Origin: Mariniphaga sp.
Lineage (GTDB): Bacteria; Bacteroidota; Bacteroidia; Bacteroidales; Prolixibacteraceae
DNA: 64,000 nt
NCBI GenBank assembly: GCA_019429205.1
Contig: JAHYIT010000009.1
Span: 1-64,000 of the forward strand
Direction: 5' to 3'
Position 1 is the stretch's first letter. Every line of letters begins with the position of its first letter. Both the position numbers and the translations under genes were made by a program. This document shows, one piece after another, positions 8,815 to 17,553 of the stretch. A model generated the notes under the pieces. It ran no database searches and was not told the origin of the DNA. It saw nothing but the letters and a program-made list of their open reading frames with translations.

Positions 8815-9990
8815 ATGAAACTATATACAACAATCCTGTCCATTGCATTAATTTCGGGTTGTTTACAGCCAAATAAAAATGAAGAAAAGGAAAAGTACTT
8901 TTCGTGGGCTTTAAAATTTTCCAATGCAGTTATGCATCGCAGCGACAGTTTAATTTATTACGACAGGGAAATACCCAAATACGAGTACGATTATGCTTTT
9001 CTGGCATCAGCCATCGGCAAAATAGGTGTACACGATAAAAAATACTCGGATTATGCACAGGCATACATCGACTATTTTGTGCAGGATGACGGCTCCATTT
9101 CCACCTACCAAATATCGAATTTTAACATCGACCGTGTAAGGCCGGGTCTGAATATGCTGGTCCTTTATGAAAGTACAGGTGAAGAAAAATATAAAATAGC
9201 CGCTGAAACCTTGGTTCGCCAAATGGAAGAACATCCGCGTACCAAATCGAACGGATTTTGGCACAAAAAAGCTTACCCCTGGCAAATGTGGCTCGACGGC
9301 CTGTACATGGCTTCCCCGTTTCTGGCAAAGTATGCCCAAATGTTTGATAAACCTGAATGTTACGATGAAGTTACGTTTCAACTGCAACATGTCTATGAAA
9401 AAACGCTGGATGAAAAAACAGGACTGCTTTACCACGCCTGGGATGAAAGCCGTGAACAAGAATGGTGCAATCCCGAAACCGGGCAATCGAAACACTTTTG
9501 GAGCCGCGCAACCGGTTGGTATATGATGGCCCTGGTAGATGTGCTGGATTACCTGCCCGAGAACCATTCTGACAGAAATTCAATAATAGAAATTCTAAAC
9601 GACTTAAGTGAGGCCCTGTTAAAAGTCCGGGACGAAGAAACCGGGTTGTGGTATCAGGTGCTCGATATGGGCGGACGCGAAGGAAACTATTTGGAAGCGT
9701 CTGGTTCGGCCATGTTTATTTATGCCTTTGCCAAAGGCGCCAAAAACGGGTACCTGCCTGAAAAATACCTGAACATTGCTGAAGATGCATTTGACAGTTT
9801 AATCGAAAACCTGATCATTCAGGATGAAGACGGTTACCCAACGCTCATCAATACATGCGGAGCCTGCGGCCTGGGTGGAAATCCATACCGCATGGGCGAT
9901 TACGAATATTACATTTCTGAAAAACAAATAGACAACGACCAGAAAGGTGTGGCGCCGGTTATATTGGCTGCTGTTGAACTAAGTAAATAA
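8815..9990 (+). CDS. GH105-type unsaturated rhamnogalacturonyl/glucuronyl hydrolase, lipoprotein
   Basis: A 391-residue enzyme of the GH88/GH105 (alpha/alpha)6-barrel class, which removes the unsaturated uronic acid left at the non-reducing end by pectin lyases. The N-terminus MKLYTTILSIALISGCL is a lipoprotein signal (LISGC), so it is probably periplasmic or membrane-anchored. The conserved WLDGLYMASPFLAKYA near residue 162 carries the expected catalytic Asp; HFWSRATGWYMMAL near 225 and YLEASGSAMFIYAFAKG near 292 are further family motifs. Length is as usual for YteR-like proteins. It is separated from its neighbours by 233 bp upstream and 246 bp downstream and is probably a single transcript, but its job fits the pectin loci downstream. 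Confidence 0.88.
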   Translation: MKLYTTILSIALISGCLQPNKNEEKEKYFSWALKFSNAVMHRSDSLIYYDREIPKYEYDYAFLASAIGKIGVHDKKYSDYAQAYIDYFVQDDGSISTYQISNFNIDRVRPGLNMLVLYESTGEEKYKIAAETLVRQMEEHPRTKSNGFWHKKAYPWQMWLDGLYMASPFLAKYAQMFDKPECYDEVTFQLQHVYEKTLDEKTGLLYHAWDESREQEWCNPETGQSKHFWSRATGWYMMALVDVLDYLPENHSDRNSIIEILNDLSEALLKVRDEETGLWYQVLDMGGREGNYLEASGSAMFIYAFAKGAKNGYLPEKYLNIAEDAFDSLIENLIIQDEDGYPTLINTCGACGLGGNPYRMGDYEYYISEKQIDNDQKGVAPVILAAVELSK

Positions 9991-10100
9991 TCTAATCTGA
10001 AAAAGGCAAGTCTCCTATTAATATTTTCATATTTTACTTCTTGATCAAAATTCCAGGCTATTCAAAAAAAAAAAATCCTTTTTTCAAATAAAATAATACA

Positions 10101-10125
10101 TTGGGAAAATACTACCCGCTTTTTG
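10101..10125. promoter_or_regulatory. Weak third copy of the PUL operator words
   Basis: This contains TTGGGAAA (10101-10108) and CCCGCTTTTTG (10115-10125). Both words occur, in the transcribed direction, in the operator upstream of the second susC (45983-46019). Here the second TTGGGAAA is degraded. It lies 112 bp before the gene at 10237. The match is partial and so tentative. Confidence 0.35.
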
Positions 10126-10236
10126 ATACGATAGGCAGTCATACTCCTAACCGATATTAAATCAATTATTTGTAACTTTAATTCAATATTTAATACGAAT
10201 TTTTTTATTAATAATTATTATCAAATTTTTTAGCTT

Positions 10237-11967
10237 ATGAAGAATTTTACATTTACTTTTTACGTGTTTATCCTTTTCGCTTTTTCTTATGGAAGTATAA
10301 AAGGACAGGAAGTTGTGGATCTTACCGGTATTGACAATCCAACTATTTTGGCTGATACTTTACCGGATGTAGTAAATGGGGCCATTATTTTGCTGGAACC
10401 AGGTATGGTTTACGAAACTGGCGGATATGCTTTTGACAAGTCTGTAACCCTGCAAAGCAGTGAACCATTTAACCTGAATCTCCCGCAGATTGATTGTACC
10501 TCTAACTTTAATTTTGCCGATGGGGCAGAAATTGATTCAATTGTGTTTAAAAACATCGAGTTGTGGGGTGAATATGACGCCCGTTATGTTCTAAACTCCG
10601 ATGTTGGCGCTACTATTGGAGAACTTCGGTTCGACGGTTGTTATATCCATGATTTACGTGGAGTACTCCGAATGAAAGATGCCGGGCCGGGAACACTTGA
10701 CAAATTCACTGTTGTGAATAGCTATGTTACCAGAATCAGGGATTATGGTTTACTAACAGTTGATATGGCAAACTGGGCATGCAACAACATCCTGATTGAA
10801 AATTCAACCATCTCTAAAACCCGAACTTTTATTACCAGTAAAAACAATACCGAAACGGTGGTAATAGATGGTACTACCCTCAATGAAGTTACCGCTGCCG
10901 GCCAAAGAATGTTCCGCTGGCGGGAAGGAGGACAAAACAATGTAACCGACGGAATTGTCATTAAGAATACCATTTGGGGACCTGGCTGGGATGAAAGTGA
11001 ATCGGGAAGCACCGGGTTTGATGGTTTCGACGGATTGGGAGAAACAACCTGGACTTTTGAAAATGTGTATGCCACCAGCGATTTGGTTTTTGCTGAAGGA
11101 AAAGACACCATCACCGGATTCAATTTTGTATATGACAGAACTGCCGCCGATTTGTGGGCAAACCCTGCCGAGGGTAACTTTAATTTCAAAGATGCAGACT
11201 TTACAGGAATTGGAAATGCAGGTGATCCGCGCTGGGCAGTTGCAACCGAAGACGATGGCCGTGAATGGAATATCAGCACCGAAGCATTCAGCGCTCTGGG
11301 TGAAATGGATATGACAAAAACTGTGGCTGGGTTATCTGTTTATGCACACAGTGGTAAAAAGGTTTCAATCGATGGAAATGAAAAGACACTTGATGATATG
11401 AATTTTACCCATCGATTAAAATTTGGTGGAAGCGGTGATTTTGACAACAATGGGCAACCGCTGGGAAGAGTACTTTCCATTGATGTGGAAGGAAACACGC
11501 ACATTACTGTTGCAGCGATGTCATCTTCAAGCGGAGAAGACCGTGTTTTGAATATTGCTGCAGGAAACAAAGACAATGTATTCGGCGAATTTCCTGCATT
11601 GGGAGCTTCACTTACCAAAGGAGTTTACTCATACATTGGCGGACCCACAAAAATTTATTTCTACTCGCCGAGCAGTGGAGTTAATGTTTATTACATTAAA
11701 GCCGCATCCATACCTACATCGGTAAGAGAAATTGCCGGTGATCGTTCTGATATAAAAATTTACCCCAACCCGGCAACAGATAAAGTTTATATCGATGTAC
11801 AGCAACCAACTCAGGTTGGAATTTACAACATCTCCGGAAGTTTGGTGAAACAACGAATGATAAATTCCAATACCGACTATGTTGATGTAAGCCATTTAAA
11901 ACAAGGCATGTATATTATTCGCTCACTCGACAGTAATCTTTTTGTTAAAAAATTAATCGTAAAATAA
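10237..11967 (+). CDS. Secreted right-handed beta-helix protein (DUF4957/DUF5123-like) with T9SS tail
   Basis: A 576-residue exported protein. A signal peptide (MKNFTFTFYVFILFAFSYGSIKG) is followed by a beta-helix region (about 24-370) of the type annotated DUF4957/DUF5123, then a segment of about 120 residues resembling a carbohydrate-interacting beta-sandwich. The C-terminal tail starts near IKIYPNPATDKVYIDV and is a type A T9SS sorting domain, so surface delivery is likely. The first half is clearly paralogous to the lipoprotein at 26171 (shared VDLTGID, DKSV, IDC-SNFN and FRWR-GGQ-N segments). The catalytic activity is unknown; pectin binding or lyase-like action is inferred from fold and context. 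A terminator follows at 11986. Confidence 0.75.
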   Translation: MKNFTFTFYVFILFAFSYGSIKGQEVVDLTGIDNPTILADTLPDVVNGAIILLEPGMVYETGGYAFDKSVTLQSSEPFNLNLPQIDCTSNFNFADGAEIDSIVFKNIELWGEYDARYVLNSDVGATIGELRFDGCYIHDLRGVLRMKDAGPGTLDKFTVVNSYVTRIRDYGLLTVDMANWACNNILIENSTISKTRTFITSKNNTETVVIDGTTLNEVTAAGQRMFRWREGGQNNVTDGIVIKNTIWGPGWDESESGSTGFDGFDGLGETTWTFENVYATSDLVFAEGKDTITGFNFVYDRTAADLWANPAEGNFNFKDADFTGIGNAGDPRWAVATEDDGREWNISTEAFSALGEMDMTKTVAGLSVYAHSGKKVSIDGNEKTLDDMNFTHRLKFGGSGDFDNNGQPLGRVLSIDVEGNTHITVAAMSSSSGEDRVLNIAAGNKDNVFGEFPALGASLTKGVYSYIGGPTKIYFYSPSSGVNVYYIKAASIPTSVREIAGDRSDIKIYPNPATDKVYIDVQQPTQVGIYNISGSLVKQRMINSNTDYVDVSHLKQGMYIIRSLDSNLFVKKLIVK

Positions 11968-11985
11968 ATAGTTTTTTAGGTTAAT

Positions 11986-12020
11986 AAAAGGGCTGGTTGC
12001 ATTGTCAATCAGCCCTTTTT
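11986..12020 (+). terminator. Rho-independent terminator
   Basis: The left arm AAAAGGGCTGGTTG (11986-11999) pairs with CAATCAGCCCTTTT (12006-12019, one G-U pair) around a 6-nt loop and ends in T residues. It closes the transcript of the beta-helix gene. Confidence 0.85.
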
Positions 12021-12120
12021 CATTTTCGCCACAAAAGCTTATTTATATGAAAACTGCATTATTTAAGAATCCTGCAATACTGAATTTCGTATAATAAGTT
12101 GTTTTTTAAATGAACAGAAA

Positions 12121-13332
12121 ATGAACTTTTTTTATACAACCATGGCTTTTATTATAATCATGGCAACTGATACAGTATCAGGGAATACACAATACGATAA
12201 GCGTATGTCAACAAATTCGATAAATTCAAAAACTGCTTCTGTACAGCTTTTTCTGTGTGGCGATGTGATGACCGGACGGGGAATTGATCAGGCTCTGCCC
12301 CATCCTGTGCATCCGGTTTTATACGAATCGTGGGTAAAAAATGCTCAGGTTTATCTCAAGCTTGCAGAACAGAAAAACGGAAAAATTGAAATTCCGGTTT
12401 CATGGGATTACATTTGGGGAGATGCAATGAAAATCTGGGATGAAAATCAGCCTAACCTGAAATTGATAAATCTTGAAACAAGCATTACAACCTTCCCGGA
12501 ACCCTGGCCCGGAAAAGGAATCAATTACCGTATGAATCCCAAAAATATACAGGTGCTTAAGGTTGCCGGAATTGATCACTGCAGCCTGGCGAACAACCAT
12601 ACCCTGGACTGGGGTCGCCCGGGACTTAAAGAAACCCTAAAAACGCTGGAAACTGCAAATATCCGGTATTCGGGGGCAGGAATGAATTCTGAGGAGGCTG
12701 CCAAACCTTCTGTTTTTCATTTAAATACGGGGCGTGTGCTTGTGTTTTCTTATGTGGCTTCGGGCAGCGGTGTGCCCGAAATGTGGCAGGCAAAATCCGG
12801 CCTGCCGGGTGTAAACTTTTTACCCGGTTTGGGAGAAACAGAAATTTCACACATTAAACAAACAATAGAAAAAACAAGGAAGGCCGGCGATGTGGTTGTT
12901 TTTTCCATTCACTGGGGTGGAAACTGGGGTTACTCCATTCCGGCTGAACACCGTGAGTTTGCACACAATCTTTTGGATGAAGCCGGCGTAGATTTGATTT
13001 TCGGCCACTCATCTCACCATCCTTTGAGTTTGGAAGTTTACAATAACAAACTGATAATATACGGCGCCGGAGATTTTATCAATGATTACGAAGGAATTTC
13101 AGGACATGAAGAGTACCGCGGAGAACTCACTTTAATGTATTTCCTGGAAATCGATATAAACTCAGGGCAATTGAAATCCCTGAAAATGGTACCCATGAAA
13201 ATGAAAAATTTCCGTTTGAACTATCCGAAAATAAAAGATGTCAGGTGGCTGCAAAAAACACTTGACCGTGAAAGTCAAAAACTTGGAGCCAGGGTACAAA
13301 TAAGAACCGACAATTTTCTTTGGCTGAAATGA
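12121..13332 (+). CDS. CapA-family metallophosphatase-like protein
   Basis: A 403-residue protein of the CapA/poly-gamma-glutamate-synthesis family, which has a calcineurin-like metallophosphatase fold. Metal-site motifs visible are LFLCGDVMTGRGIDQ near residue 43, INLETSITT near 119, LANNHTLDWG near 160 and VFSIHWGGNWG with IFGHSSHHP further on. A hydrophobic N-terminus (MNFFYTTMAFIIIMATDTVSG) suggests export. It is convergent with the large pectin operon (40 bp between stops), and no capsule genes are nearby. The biochemical role of such stand-alone CapA proteins is unclear; involvement with pectin would be speculation from position. Confidence 0.8.
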   Translation: MNFFYTTMAFIIIMATDTVSGNTQYDKRMSTNSINSKTASVQLFLCGDVMTGRGIDQALPHPVHPVLYESWVKNAQVYLKLAEQKNGKIEIPVSWDYIWGDAMKIWDENQPNLKLINLETSITTFPEPWPGKGINYRMNPKNIQVLKVAGIDHCSLANNHTLDWGRPGLKETLKTLETANIRYSGAGMNSEEAAKPSVFHLNTGRVLVFSYVASGSGVPEMWQAKSGLPGVNFLPGLGETEISHIKQTIEKTRKAGDVVVFSIHWGGNWGYSIPAEHREFAHNLLDEAGVDLIFGHSSHHPLSLEVYNNKLIIYGAGDFINDYEGISGHEEYRGELTLMYFLEIDINSGQLKSLKMVPMKMKNFRLNYPKIKDVRWLQKTLDRESQKLGARVQIRTDNFLWLK

Positions 13333-13372
13333 TATTTATTTCAGGATAATAAAAGGGGTAATATTCATTTTT

Positions 13373-16300
13373 TTAACGCTTGATGAATTTCTCTGAATAT
13401 TTTCGGTTTTCAGCATCGCGAACCGAAACAATGTAAATGCCGCTTTTCAGGCCTGAGATATCCAGTCTTACCTGTTCCCTGTTTTCATTCCGACTTAACA
13501 ACTGTTGCCCTGTAATTCCATATACCACAACATTTAATAAAGGTTTTTTATGCGAAATAACCAGTCTGTTTTCCGTGTTGCTGAAATAAACATTTATATT
13601 TTCTTTCTCCTTTTTATTCAGGAAAATACTGTTGGCTGAAGTTGAGATGGCATCCTGGTTTTGAGCCCCGGTAATGTGAGCCACCAGGCTGTTGATGTAA
13701 ACTTCCACGTTGGGATATTTCCCGTCAACTGTTGTTAGTTGTGCATCCGCAGCGTCATACGGATTTAAACCGTTCGCAATTTCCCAATCATCGGGCATTC
13801 CGTCTTCATCCGAATCAACCGGGGCTCCAAGTGTTTGCAAAGCAGGCCAACCGTTAACGGCATCCTGGGTATCGATAATTCCATTTTTACTTCCATTACC
13901 ACCATCCATAAAAGTGGCAGTACCTGTTGAAACATCATGGATAATCCGCTTATCAACCGAATCGGTTACCAGGCTGGCGCCAGCAAAATCAAGTACTTTT
14001 TCATACGCCGTTTCGGCAGTGTGCGTTGTAACTTTTCCAGGATTTAATGGCTCTGATAAACGCATGGCTTCTTTTTCCGTTGCCGTAACCGTATATTTTG
14101 AATGAAACTGGTTATATACGCCGTATGTCCAGTTATCATTCGTTGCCCTTTCTGAAGCTGTGAGCACGTTCCCGTCAATATAAAATTTTCCCCAGATATT
14201 TGTAATGGCATAACCTGGATCGGTAAGTTTATCAATTGAAATAATCCTTTCTTTTTTGGTGGTTGCCGGTCCTGGCTTATAGTAACAATTCACAATATTC
14301 ACATTCATTGCTTCGGCGCCATAAGCGCTGTTTCCCATCCAGTTGTATATCACATTATTTCTCAGGTCAACCAGGTCGGTTAAAGCAAAAGCTTCTCCTT
14401 TCTTTTCACCAAGTCTTGGATTTCGGCTGTCATGGTGGGCTAACAGGTTGTGGTGAAAAGAAGCGTTTTCACCTCCCCAAATTCCGCCATATCCGTGAGA
14501 CCCTTTGCCATGAACCGAATTCCGTAAACTTTCGGATATAATGCACCATTGAACTGTTGTGTTTTCATTGTGATAAAAGGAAACACATTCATCGGTTGAC
14601 CAACTCATGGAGCAGTGGTCGATTATCACATTTTTAACCTCCCTTCCTTCCAGAGCATCGGCTTCCTGCTGAGCGGCATCGCCCATTCTGAACCGCAAAT
14701 AGCGAATGATTACGTTATCGGCTTTAACTACCACCGGGTAATCGCGCAGTGTAATACCGTCTCCGGGGGCAGTTTGTCCTGCAATGGTTATATCGCCTTT
14801 GGAAATGTTTAACCTCGATTTCAACTGAATGGTACCTGAAACTTTAAAAAGAATTATTCTTGGGCCGGATTGATTAACTGCCCAGCGCAATGAACCCGGA
14901 TTGCTATTGTCTTCCAAATTGGTTACATAAATTACCTGACCGCCGCGACCTCCGGTAACGTAGCGGCCATGTCCCTCTGCACCCGGAAAAGCCGGTAAAT
15001 CCTCATCCGGTTCTACATCTCCGCCCGATTCACCCACCATAATTTTTCCAACTCCTTCAAAAAATTCAAGATGAGTTGCCTCAGAATATTCGCCTGCTTC
15101 AAGCGAAATTCCATTTAAAATCATTTTTTTTACATGAACAGTTGCATTTAGTACAGCTTTGGCGTCGTCATTTAAAGTTAAAACCAAAGAATCTCCGGCT
15201 GCCTTGGAGTGACTGAAAATAACTTTGTTTTCGAGTTCGGCGACAATTTTTCCTTTCCCAAAAGCATTTTCACTGTTGCCTTCTATAGTTGTAACATATC
15301 CAGATACCGATGGGTATTTCTGACTATACACCGATAAATCCCATGTTCCTGAAAATCCGGAATTATCTCCTGTCAATAAAAGTTTGCCTTCATTCACGGT
15401 TCCTTTTCCGTTGTTTAGTGCCGTAACTTTTACAGAACCTGATATTGGGCCACTCAGCGTCATCGTGCTTCCGGCATTATTGTCACTTTCCATCATCAGA
15501 ATTACATTGCCGGCAACCGCAACAGGGGCATCCAAAGCCATTCCTATTCCTCCGGTATTGTATTTGATTGATGTACCGTTTTCCATCGTAATTGTTCCTG
15601 TGCAGGTGTGGTTTCCTCTTAACCTGAGGTTCCCGGCGCCCCGAATTATAATATCAGCCCCGAATACAGTGGACGTCGTTTCCATTTCTTCTTCTACAAT
15701 TACGGTTTCACCAGCCTGGGGAACCAATGAAGGAGAAAAATGAGCAGGATTGTCCCAATTCCCGTTTGCTCCCCGGTGAAAAGTAAATATTTCAGGACGT
15801 CCAACTATGATTTTCCCTTCACCACTAATTAAGCCTGAATTTGATTCAGCATCATATTCTCCAACGTTTTGTATCTGTTCGTCAATGTAAAACTCGCTGG
15901 TAATAATATCGGCATTAAGAACCAGCAAAGCGCCGGTTTCCACTTTCAACTTTGATTTGGCATGAAATGCATTATCGTGGCCTGCAATTAAAGTTGAACC
16001 GTTTGGTAAAAATACAGAGCTTTTTCCAAGAGAACCAGAACTACCGGCTTCAATTGCTCCTTCCGCAATGTTAATATTCCCGGAAAAATTACTGTTATCG
16101 GTATTTAATGTCAATTTCCCGCCACTCGTTTTTGTTAACGGATGTATTCCGGTTAATTCTGCATCGAGGTTTAATATTCCTTCAACAGTAAAGAAGATGG
16201 AATCTTTGGTTGCAATTTTACCATTCAGACTAACTTCAGCGGATGAAGAAATTATGGCATTTCTGACTGAAATATATGTTGCAACACTATTTTGCGAAAC

Positions 16301-17533
16301 ATCGAGAACTGCTTTATTTTTAAGTATAAGGTCTGCCGGAAATGTATCTCCATCAGCAATAACTACGAAAGCGCCGTCCACCTCAGCAAGCTCTCCCAAC
16401 GATGGAATTCCTTCTGGATTCCAGTTTTGTGCATCCTTCCAACTACCGGTATTTCCGTTGCCAGTCCATTGATAGGTTTGTACCACTGATATTTCGGCAG
16501 TTGGGTCCCAGCCATCGTTGCCGGTCAACACTTTTTGTACGGTGTAATCGAGTGCCTCCTCATCGGTTAATTCCTTTAACCCTGCCCAGTTGGCACGTTG
16601 GCTCATGTCGGCGCCGGGGCCGGTATTTTTGTATTCGTATAAATGCAAATCCTCGCTGGTATCGGCATAGTCCATGTTCCATTTGTCGCCCCAACCTTGC
16701 GGGTGGATCATATCAGTCATTTCACAATTAAGCCACGTTACTTTGGGATAATTGTGCCACGGCCGGCCCAAACGTACCAGGGCACCATCGTCTCCGCCAC
16801 GTGGACTGTTTACTGCATAAGTTAGTTGACATTCATTAAAAACATATCCGTACGGCTGGGTTTTTCCTGTTGAAGGAGCTGTAATCCATCCCCCTCCCCA
16901 GCTTCTGATTTCACAATCCTGAAAAAAAACTGTTCCACCACCGTAAATGTAGTCGGTGCGGCCAACTACCAAACATCCTTTAAAATAGCTGCGTTTTCCG
17001 TTGCTCCAAAAATACATGGTGTCCTGATATCCGTAAAAATCGACGTTGATAAATATGCATTTATCAGAACGGATCGTAATTGCCTGCGCCTGACCAACCG
17101 GCCCCGCCGTGTTTTGAATGGTCATGTTTTCAGCGCGAAAACCATCGGACAAAATGGTCAATGTTGCCGAAGTCCGGATGTTATCTCCTGTCCACAAAGC
17201 AGCATCGTCCACCGGGCACTTGCCATTGGCACAGTCGTAAATGTGGTAGCTGATTATTGTTTCTTCGCGACTTTCACCAATCAGTGTCAGATTAATTTTA
17301 TCTCCGGGAATAATCAGCTTTTCTGTATTGTATAATCCTCTTTTGATATAAATTACAGTTCTTCTTTCGCTGTTTGCCGGGGCTGCGTCGATTGCCGCCT
17401 GAATGCTTGTAAAATCACCGCTTCCATCGGCAGCCACCACCATATCGGCATTTACAGGATTTTCCTGTGACGAACCGGAAATACTTAGCATTGTGAACCA
17501 TGCAAGAATTATTGAGGTATAAATCAATTTCAT
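13373..17533 (-). CDS. Pectinesterase-pectate lyase fusion with T9SS tail
   Basis: A 1386-residue mosaic enzyme. After a signal peptide comes a CE8 pectin methylesterase (about 28-335) with QDTMYF, TDYIYGGG and LGRPWHNYPK motifs. A beta-rich module follows (about 350-555), opening with TGSWKDAQNWNPEGIPS, then a second related module (about 560-850) opening GNWDNPAHFSPS. A PL1-type pectate lyase follows (about 865-1200) with GRGGQVIYVTNLEDN, IAGQTAPGDGITLRDY and HHNLLAHHDSRNPRLGE. Then come a calcium-binding DSDEDGMPDDWE segment and a T9SS-like tail ending YSEKFIKR. Demethylation and backbone cleavage are thus joined in one surface enzyme. From residue 560 on it is paralogous to the next gene upstream (19292-21751). 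Last gene of the operon. Confidence 0.9.
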   Translation of the reverse strand: MKLIYTSIILAWFTMLSISGSSQENPVNADMVVAADGSGDFTSIQAAIDAAPANSERRTVIYIKRGLYNTEKLIIPGDKINLTLIGESREETIISYHIYDCANGKCPVDDAALWTGDNIRTSATLTILSDGFRAENMTIQNTAGPVGQAQAITIRSDKCIFINVDFYGYQDTMYFWSNGKRSYFKGCLVVGRTDYIYGGGTVFFQDCEIRSWGGGWITAPSTGKTQPYGYVFNECQLTYAVNSPRGGDDGALVRLGRPWHNYPKVTWLNCEMTDMIHPQGWGDKWNMDYADTSEDLHLYEYKNTGPGADMSQRANWAGLKELTDEEALDYTVQKVLTGNDGWDPTAEISVVQTYQWTGNGNTGSWKDAQNWNPEGIPSLGELAEVDGAFVVIADGDTFPADLILKNKAVLDVSQNSVATYISVRNAIISSSAEVSLNGKIATKDSIFFTVEGILNLDAELTGIHPLTKTSGGKLTLNTDNSNFSGNINIAEGAIEAGSSGSLGKSSVFLPNGSTLIAGHDNAFHAKSKLKVETGALLVLNADIITSEFYIDEQIQNVGEYDAESNSGLISGEGKIIVGRPEIFTFHRGANGNWDNPAHFSPSLVPQAGETVIVEEEMETTSTVFGADIIIRGAGNLRLRGNHTCTGTITMENGTSIKYNTGGIGMALDAPVAVAGNVILMMESDNNAGSTMTLSGPISGSVKVTALNNGKGTVNEGKLLLTGDNSGFSGTWDLSVYSQKYPSVSGYVTTIEGNSENAFGKGKIVAELENKVIFSHSKAAGDSLVLTLNDDAKAVLNATVHVKKMILNGISLEAGEYSEATHLEFFEGVGKIMVGESGGDVEPDEDLPAFPGAEGHGRYVTGGRGGQVIYVTNLEDNSNPGSLRWAVNQSGPRIILFKVSGTIQLKSRLNISKGDITIAGQTAPGDGITLRDYPVVVKADNVIIRYLRFRMGDAAQQEADALEGREVKNVIIDHCSMSWSTDECVSFYHNENTTVQWCIISESLRNSVHGKGSHGYGGIWGGENASFHHNLLAHHDSRNPRLGEKKGEAFALTDLVDLRNNVIYNWMGNSAYGAEAMNVNIVNCYYKPGPATTKKERIISIDKLTDPGYAITNIWGKFYIDGNVLTASERATNDNWTYGVYNQFHSKYTVTATEKEAMRLSEPLNPGKVTTHTAETAYEKVLDFAGASLVTDSVDKRIIHDVSTGTATFMDGGNGSKNGIIDTQDAVNGWPALQTLGAPVDSDEDGMPDDWEIANGLNPYDAADAQLTTVDGKYPNVEVYINSLVAHITGAQNQDAISTSANSIFLNKKEKENINVYFSNTENRLVISHKKPLLNVVVYGITGQQLLSRNENREQVRLDISGLKSGIYIVSVRDAENRKYSEKFIKR

Positions 17534-17553
17534 GTTTACCTGTTTTATTTGAG

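Noticed and set aside
9007-9567. 186-codon frame antisense to the GH105 gene
   Set aside because: A shadow of the conserved hydrolase; no independent evidence.
10064-10075. Run of 12 A residues before the beta-helix gene
   Set aside because: A homopolymer in AT-rich intergenic DNA; no sign of phase variation, as it is outside coding sequence and not clearly spaced to a promoter.
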